Below are positions 57,352 to 64,000 of a stretch of DNA of 64,000 bases, in pieces. The notes beneath the pieces were generated by a model. That model searched no databases. It was not told the DNA's origin and was given only the letters and a program-made list of their open reading frames with translations. The stretch is from Silene latifolia. Its lineage: Eukaryota; Streptophyta; Magnoliopsida; Caryophyllales; Caryophyllaceae. The stretch spans positions 143,527,922 to 143,591,921 of the forward strand of contig NC_133538.1 of assembly GCF_048544455.1 (NCBI RefSeq). Reading direction: 5' to 3'. The position numbers were made by a program, and so were the translations under genes. How positions within the stretch are numbered: the stretch's first letter is position 1; every line of letters starts with the position of its first letter.

Positions 57352-57354
<3 letters not shown>
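56270..57354. mobile_element. D3: right end of a TA-bordered D-family element
   Basis: Contains GGATACACA-type repeats, an inverted block at about 56349-56395 (CTAGATACACATGGTATTACTAC and its complement), CACC-rich text and an end TTCGTAAGTTCGCATCGAACTTTC followed by (TA)n. The end matches the right end of D1 (36090-36125). It may be the right half of the element that begins at 36196. Confidence 0.55.

Positions 57355-57355
<1 letters not shown>

Positions 57356-57407
<52 letters not shown>
57356..57407 (+). repeat. (TA)n microsatellite between D3 and E
   Basis: About 25 TA dinucleotides. Confidence 0.95.
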
Positions 57408-57410
<3 letters not shown>

Positions 57411-58742
57411 TTTTTTGTCAAACACAACCTTTAAAAAAAACTTTTTGCGAAACACTACCTTTAAAAAAATTATTTGTAAAACACAACCTTTAAAAACCAA
57501 AATGTTACAAAACACTACTTTTTCGCCGGATTCCGTTAACTTAATTCATTTCAGGTGTTATGATAGTTTGCACATGCCAACTGCCAAGTATGTTTGACTT
57601 TTATTTTGTTTTCCCTCCAATTCACCCCTAAGCTTAACTCTATAAAATTCATCTCCATCCAAACATGTCCCCCAACATATTCAGTTTTACATTTTTGATC
57701 CGTCAAAAATATACCATCCAACCACACCTTAAGTCTAGCCTTATTGTTGTCATTCATCTTCAAAAAGTCTGCAATTAGTAATAGTCATTGAACAATTAAG
57801 CAAGGTCAGAAAACATACTCCGTATAGTATTGGATGAAACAAATTGTAACATCATGATTCATGAACCGATAGATTAAAATAAATAAACAATCCAAGGGAG
57901 CAAGACAACTACTGGTGCAATAACAACACCAGATTAAAGGTAAGGCTTCCCAAATCTGGTTGATCAATTTCATCAGAAATGAGTGTGGGGCTTGAAACTA
58001 ACAACACCAGACTGCTAGGAATTTATAATCTTTGTACTGCTCCTTTTTTCCATTCCTCCTTTTCTATTTTTCTATTATTTTTGTTTGTCGTTTTTATTTC
58101 ATTTTCTTGTTTCAAAGACACCATCTAATTTGTCTATTAAACAATGCACTTATCAAATCAACAAAGTTTACAATAAAAAATTAAGAACCCTAATTAAACA
58201 ACAATATACAAGTCAAAACCCATCACAATTAATATTAAAAAAAATCACAAAGCAAACACTAACTACATTAAAGAATAATTTAGTAATCAATTTACAATAC
58301 AACAAAATTAGAACTTACTTTACCAGCAAAATTGACAATCAAATTGATGCATAGAGTTGAATTAGGGCTGCAAATATTCAAAGTATAATACAGTAGAAAG
58401 GAATAGAGATTGTTTACAAATTGGAGTATTCAACTGGTAAAAATTTGGGGTTATTTGAGATATTTTCAGTTCTATAATTAAGAAATAAGGAGAAAATGAA
58501 ATAGAGTAGAGGGAGGGGTTTATCACAATTCACACGTGTGAGAAGAGTAATTTTTTTTTAGTGAACTAATAGAGTAATTAATGAGTAGTCATCACCGGAT
58601 TTTATTAATTTGGACAAACTCCGGCAAAAAAGTAGTGTTTTATAACTTTTTGGTTTTTAAAGGTTGTGTTTTACAAATAATTTTTTTAAAGATAGTGTTT
58701 CGCAAAAAGTTGTTTTTAAAGGTTGTGTTTGACAAAAAACTC
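57408..58742. mobile_element. E: foldback-like element with ~145 bp terminal inverted repeats
   Basis: 57408-57553 and the reverse complement of 58598-58742 agree at most positions. Each arm contains three to four tandem subunits of about 35 bp (AAACACAACCTTTAAAAA and variants). The interior is about 1 kb, AT-rich, with one exon-like frame (57551-57763, minus). The flanks are (TA)n on the left and CT/TA repeat on the right. The long TIR suggests a Mutator-like or foldback element, but there is no transposase and no clear 9 bp duplication. Confidence 0.8.
57551..57763 (-). pseudogene. Unrecognised frame inside element E
   Basis: 70 codons with coding-like composition (KVWLDGIFLTDQKCKTEYV, GGHVWMEMNFIEL). 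I do not recognise the family. It could be a captured exon or the remains of a transposon gene; the terminal part runs into the inverted repeat. Confidence 0.25.
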
Positions 58743-58986
58743 TCTCTCTCTATATATATATTATATCTATCTATATTAATAAAGGAAGCTTTTTTCGAGC
58801 GATTATATAGAGTCCAAGTTTTGTTAATCGCTTCGAGCAATATTAATCTCCAAATTTTACACACTACTAAAAAAAATAAAAAAATAAATAAGTGTTTGTG
58901 TTCCAATAATAGTGAATTCCGTTGCACATGCATGTCTATCAAATACAATATTATTAAAAAAAAAAATAATAAAGATAAAAAATAAA

Positions 58987-59285
58987 GTGTTTGGACTTGT
59001 TTGGTTGCTCATCAAAAACACATGAATTGTAATTCATGGGAAGTGTAAAAATAGCTTGTTGTTTGGTTGCCCCAATTCACATGAATTGCAACTTCCTAGG
59101 AACTCTAATTCCTCCATAATGGAGGAAGTTGCTTACCTAGGCCCCCCTAGGTAAGTGGAAGTTCCTATGGAATTGGAGTTCCCACATGCAACCAAACAAT
59201 TTTTCCAAATTCACATGAAATAGAATACCATAGTAATTGGATCTTCCCGGGCATTGTAATTTCCCATTGTTAACCAAACGACCCC
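58987..59285. mobile_element. MITE-like insert in Helitron 1
   Basis: About 300 bp with imperfect inverted ends (CTTGTTTGGTTGC against GTTAACCAAACGACCCC) and inner self-complementary parts (GGAAGTTGC, GGAAGTTCC). The flanks 58882-58947 and 59289-59348 are near copies of one another (AATAATAGTGAATTCCGTT), so the insertion is associated with a direct duplication of about 60 bp. Confidence 0.55.
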
Positions 59286-61355
59286 TTTGTGTTCTAATAA
59301 TAGTGAATTCCGTTCCACGTGTATGTCTATCAAATACAATATTATTATACATTATATATTATTAATATTAATAATATAATACTATTATACTAACAAAAAA
59401 GAGTTTTTTATGACTTCAAATATGTATTTAGCCTTGTATATAAAAGAGATTATATCCAACTTGCAAAGAAGTCGAATGCCTCTTACTCTCAATCTTTCAT
59501 CTTTCTCTCTTAGCTTTTTGATCTGATTTTCTTTTCCTGCTAATTGTACCCTTTGTTGTGTGATATTGGTGTATATAATAATTATTTGCTAATAATCTTT
59601 TTGTATGTTATGCTATATTATATCTTCATACGGTTTTTTAGTCAATACTAATAATGTTATTTTGTTGAAAATTTCAGGTACAATATTAAGTCGATTGTTT
59701 AACAAGTTTGTTTAATCCATGAGCGAAACAATTCTTCAGAATAATTATGTTAGAGAAGGTAACTCACATTGTTTTACAATTGCTTACTCAGTAACTATAA
59801 AATGCTTATCATAGGGTTTTATTTTCATTCTTTTATTCTTTTTATTGTTATTGCCTGTTGGTAGCATTTACTTCATGTATTATTTACTTTTAAATTGGCT
59901 TGCTAGAAACTCCGTTTATGATTATTGTTATTACTCTATTAATGAACACCGAGGCGGTTCTTTTCACGAAAAATTCATTCCTTCATTGCAGTAAATAAAA
60001 GTGTTATTTTTACACAAATAGACCGTCAAAACCGTCTCACATAATAAATAGAATAGAATTATTGCATACAGGGCAATGGGAGGTACGTAGAAACAAAATA
60101 GGGCATAAAAACTTTCGGGAGGTATGTAGCAATCTATAGAGTTGAAGGTTTTATTTCTTCTAGCTTTTTTTTATTTGTTTAATGTTGACGGTTTCGAATT
60201 TCTTTCCTTTCATCTTAAATTAATACTAAACTTTCTAAAGCTTCGGTAGAAAGCCAATCACTACAAAAAAAAAAAAAAAATTAAATAAATAAATAAATTA
60301 ACGAAGCAAGTAATAGTGTATCAATATCAATATTAATACCAATACCACCAATACATAAAAGTGAAGGTTAATAGCCTATAATTGATGATATGAGAAACTT
60401 TGGAGTACGTAAATTACCAATTGATATATTTTTTTTCTTTCAGTGCTCATTTATCACATTTATATTTACACATTGTTAATTGTATTTGGTCTGGTGTAGG
60501 TATTCACTTATATTCTTTTTTTTTAAGGGAGTATCCACTTATATTGTTATAGTTTACGTAAAAGAGATACCTTAATTATCTATGACCTTAATTAACTACA
60601 TACATCACAAGTATAAGTTTTGGTTTAAAAACAATTCTAAAGAAAGTACGGATCAGAGTACTTTTATATGGAATCTTAGTGATTGTTAAACTTATTAACA
60701 GTTGAGGGGTAGCAGGGACGCTCGCGGTCAATAAATTGGAAATTTTTAGTTAGAAATTTCCAATTTTTTTCGAGTTTTTCTTAAACTATTATTCGTTCGC
60801 TTCTACCGAGACTTTTCGCCTCTACTGATGAGTACGTACATAAGCCTGTATGTATTGGTAAGGATAATACGTCGGTATATACGTTTATATTTCAGCTGGA
60901 TACTAATAAGGAAATTTGACTTATACATTTTATAATTTTTAAAGTAGTTTATAAAAATATAGACTAAATCATTTTTACAATATGATAATTGAGCAATGCA
61001 CAGGAATTACCATACTATTATATTATTGTAAGCTATTTTTTGGAGTAATAATTAACCTTTTTACCATAACGAGTACAACAATGATAAATAGAGGTACAAG
61101 ATTCATGAACAAACAAGATCACAATTATGAAAATAGAGTAAAAAAAATTATTTGAAGGCTCGAGATCGGGTGTTCATCTTGAAAGCATGATAATGACCAC
61201 CGTGTTAATCAAAATTTGGAAATGATTTAGTACAGTTTAGAGCCAAAACATTAATTCTTTTAATTAAAAACAAAAAAACTAACCAAACAATCAATTTTTT
61301 TATGATATTATTTTATGGCCTTAAACAAATGTAAATAAAACGATATTATTTCAAG

Positions 61356-61385
61356 GCCCGTGCATCGCACGGGCATTAAATCTAG
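61356..61385 (+). other. Helitron 1 3' terminal hairpin and CTAG end
   Basis: GCCCGTGC-ATC-GCACGGGC stem-loop, seven bases, then CTAG. The same terminus recurs at 63894-63922. Confidence 0.9.
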
Positions 61386-63499
61386 TATATTATTAAAGGA
61401 AGCTTTTTTTGAGTGATTACAGAGATTTCAACTTTTCCGAACTACCTTAATAATTAAATAAGCAATAGATAGAAATTTGGTATAAGAAAAAGAACAATAT
61501 CCCAGGTATGAGATTAATGAAACACTTTAAAAAATATTATCATAATAAATTGTAGTTCAATCAAAAACTCTACCACAACTAAAAGATTAGTTGTTATCAA
61601 TCTCTTCAATATTTAAGCTATATAAATAGTCCAGCCGCTTCAAAATTCAATGTATGCCCTCATTGGTTTTGTATGATACGCAATATACGTACCCCACCTA
61701 TTACATAATTATATTTTATCTATTTGAATTTATTGTGTGGTTGTGTTAATAGCTTTAAATTTGAGAACTAATTGAATATTTTTTTTTTCAGAATTCGGCA
61801 ATATAAGTTGATAAAGGAGCAATGAAAATATTGTATTCCGTATAAGGTATGTTAGCAAATTCTGGATGAATGAATGTTTGCCGTTTTTTACGACTCTATA
61901 TGCATTACATTAATATTGTATTTATATGTGTTGTTAATATATTAGGACCTCTGCTCTTCATGATGTGCACTAATAATAAAGCTTTCAAATTCCTCATAGG
62001 CTATATGATGAAAAGAGTCATGGAATGATGAGCACTCAAGGTAAATATTTAATAATAATTCTCTTTATTTTAAGTAACGTTAATGTCATTCATTCGAATT
62101 GAATAAGATATCAGGAGTTGTTAGTATATATACATATTGGCTTTTATATTGTTACATTCAATTTGAGACGATAGGAGTCCTTACTATAACTCGAATGACT
62201 TTCACATTATTTCTCACCTTAGTTTTCGAGCCAGCGATATTCGAGGTCCACGAGTTACTCAAGAATTATTAAGACAACTCTATTTTACCTCTTAGTTAAA
62301 TATTGAATTTAGGAGCATAATAAAACAACATGACATACATATATCGTGTAATTTTGTGCAACTCCTCTTTCTATAACAATATATTGTATTCAAATACTAC
62401 TCTATAACAAGTTAAAAGTAAACGAATGTTAACCATGTTTCATGTTGAATTTAAAATTCATTCTTTTTCTTATGTGAGGGAATACACTGGTAAGCTCATG
62501 CAAACAATAGGCAACATTACAACACAAAGCTTATAGATAAATTAGATTTTTTATACAAGGCAGGCAATGTAATTATTCTATTCTATTTTATTGATCTCAT
62601 TACTCTACTACTCTTCATCAACTTTTTACTTATATTTTACAATATTGTTATTTTACAACTCTTTACAGTATTAGACAGTAATTTATCTCTTCTAAGTTGA
62701 GTGAATCGATGACCTTATTCGGTATTTAGATGATATACTAATTCTTAGTAGAGATTGGTTTTCAACCAACCGGGTTGACAAACTTACTTCACTCATTAGG
62801 ATTTGTCTAAGGCAACGCTAATCAACAATTTCGAAGGGAGTATATATGGAAAGCCTCAAATGCTGTAAGGAGGACAGTCCACCCGGAGGGCATAAGAATT
62901 TTCCTTAGATCAATCTGCAGATGTATTTTTGTACATGTGATGCAATGACATTCGGAGCTATTAGTTGGGATGTATGTGTTTGTTTGTTATTTACAAATTG
63001 TAAACCATAGGAAATGCTAAGTTTGGTTCAAATTTTTGAATATCGATTCGTTTAAATTGTTCAAGTTATCATTATAATGTATGAATATTGATGTGGTTTA
63101 TATATGATCGTCGTAATTTCAACATAACCTTTAGAAGTATAATGGTGAACTCGTGATCATTATGAATTACTCGTATGTTATTATGGTGTCGAGCCAATGA
63201 TAATGTAAGGGGTAAGAGTATATTGTATAGCTTTAATGGTGTTTCAAGGAGGAGACTTAATTTATACGGAGTATATTGCTATAGCTTTAATGGTAACGTA
63301 AATGGATCATGATAACTTGATAGGAGGCGAAGAGAATTATATATAACAGATTCAATTTAATACTAAATGTAGAGATTATAACTCTATGTTTAGTTGAGTC
63401 CTATCGTATGTTATTAAATTACGTTTTATTATACTTTGTATTGGGGCTATTTAAATTGTGGTGCCCCTTAAGTGCACAAATTATAAGAACAAGAGTTAA

Positions 63500-63582
63500 T
63501 AAATGACTCTTCCTTTTACAAAAATGGACCGTCTCACGAGGTGAGACCGTCTTAGTCTATCTAAATGACTCTTCCTTTTACA
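63500..63582 (+). repeat. Direct repeat of 21 bp around a GGTCTCAC inverted block
   Basis: TAAATGACTCTTCCTTTTACA occurs at 63500 and 63562. Between them lies ACCGTCTCAC-GAG-GTGAGACCG, an imperfect hairpin typical of small inserts. Confidence 0.6.
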
Positions 63583-63893
63583 GAAATAGTAGCAAAAAGA
63601 CACAAAAGATGAACATTTCAAGCGATTACAAAGAGTCCACGTTTTGTAAATTACTCAAAATACTTTAACATTCATAATAGAAAGATAATTAGATATTTTC
63701 TAATTAGAAATAAAATAACTGTAGGCAAAGATTTGTCCAGCGGAGTACATAGATAGTCTTTCATTTTGGCAGAGATACTAAATCATTCTCACTCCTTAGA
63801 TAATCGGTAATTCACATGTTACCAAAAAAAAATAGATAATCGGTAATGTTCATAAGTATATTTAAAATTATTATAAAAGATTCTAATAAGTGT

Positions 63894-63922
63894 CCCGTGC
63901 ATCGCACGGGCATTAAATCTAG
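63894..63922 (+). other. Helitron 2 3' terminal hairpin and CTAG end
   Basis: CCCGTGC-ATC-GCACGGG hairpin, CATTAAAT, CTAG; near-identical to 61357-61385. Confidence 0.9.
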
Positions 63923-64000
63923 TTTATTTATATTATTAAAGGAAGATTTTTTCGAGCAATTACAGAGTCTCTATCTTTTACAAATTACCTATTTTTTTTT
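63923..64000 (+). mobile_element. Helitron 3, 5' end only (cut by window edge)
   Basis: Begins after CTAG with TTTATTTATATTATTAAAGGAAG and TTCGAGCAATTACAGAGTC, matching the starts of Helitrons 1 and 2. Confidence 0.7.

Larger units (their letters stand above)
58766..61385 (+). mobile_element. Helitron 1 (non-autonomous)
   Basis: Begins A|TCTATCTATATTAATAAAGG and ends with an 8 bp stem hairpin (61356-61374) followed by ATTAAAT and CTAG, then T. TC at the 5' end, a subterminal hairpin and CTRR at the 3' end with insertion between A and T are the Helitron hallmarks. About 2.6 kb; no Rep/helicase frame is present. A small MITE-like insert lies at about 58987-59285. Confidence 0.8.
61386..63922 (+). 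mobile_element. Helitron 2 (non-autonomous), directly adjoining Helitron 1
   Basis: Starts right after the CTAG of the first copy with TATATTATTAAAGGAAGC, the same 5' text as Helitron 1 but without a clean initial TC (TCTA overlaps the previous end). It ends in hairpin and CTAG at 63919-63922. Length is about 2.5 kb with no long frame. Near its 3' end, 63605-63660 repeats 5'-end-like text (AAGCGATTACAAAGAGTCC), suggesting another nested fragment. Confidence 0.78.

Noticed and set aside
62000..63480. Genes or RNA genes inside Helitron 2
   Set aside because: Only short AT-rich frames; no tRNA, rRNA, helicase or Rep motif was recognised on either strand.

Overview
This is plant nuclear DNA made almost entirely of transposable elements inserted into one another. 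The evidence is Ty3/gypsy and Ty1/copia LTR elements with plant-type primer sites (tRNA-Asp and tRNA-Met), an L1-type LINE, a FAR1-type Mutator transposase, Helitrons ending in a hairpin plus CTAG, and a Stowaway-type MITE. I could not identify the species; a core eudicot fits. I see no clearly intact host gene, and every long reading frame belongs to a mobile element or is a broken gene fragment.

Layout. (1) About 1-34044 is one Mutator-like element (MULE). Its inverted terminal zones (1-121 and 33878-34038) are built from a ~20 bp unit containing ATGAAATAAGG. Inside are a broken FAR1-type transposase (+, 8972-11183) and, on the minus strand, two broken ULP1-like protease genes (12592-13960; 14451-17282, with probable 5' exons at 32143-33790). 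This resembles the ULP-carrying (Kaonashi-type) MULEs. It has been interrupted by element A (469-8884), a gag-protease-only gypsy element in the transposase leader intron, and by element B (17283-30320), an Athila-like element with pol and a third ORF but no gag. A solo LTR of the A family (21727-23245) sits inside B's integrase. A 176-198 bp palindromic tandem array (30326-32010) lies beside B.

(2) 35099-57407 holds members of a repeat family (D) bordered by (TA)n tracts. They contain gene fragments: amino-acid transporter exons (37499-37934), a CIPK kinase piece (55366-55739) and unidentified exons. They are interrupted by an L1-type LINE (about 38500-43280, minus), a third A-related LTR (about 43320-44775) and a complete but decayed copia element (45927-55365) that itself carries a MITE (47856-48113).

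(3) 57408-58742 is a foldback-like element with ~145 bp terminal inverted repeats. (4) From 58766 to the end, three related non-autonomous Helitrons lie head to tail.

The most unusual pattern is in the A-family LTRs and internal DNA. The 10 bp palindrome GTCGATCGAC occurs in pairs whose starts are exactly 21 bp apart, and two pairs are usually 71-72 bp apart (57 bp in one copy). This spacing holds at noncoding, LTR and gag-linker positions whose spacer sequences have diverged. Element B has a comparable array of a different CpG-rich motif at about 20-24 bp spacing.
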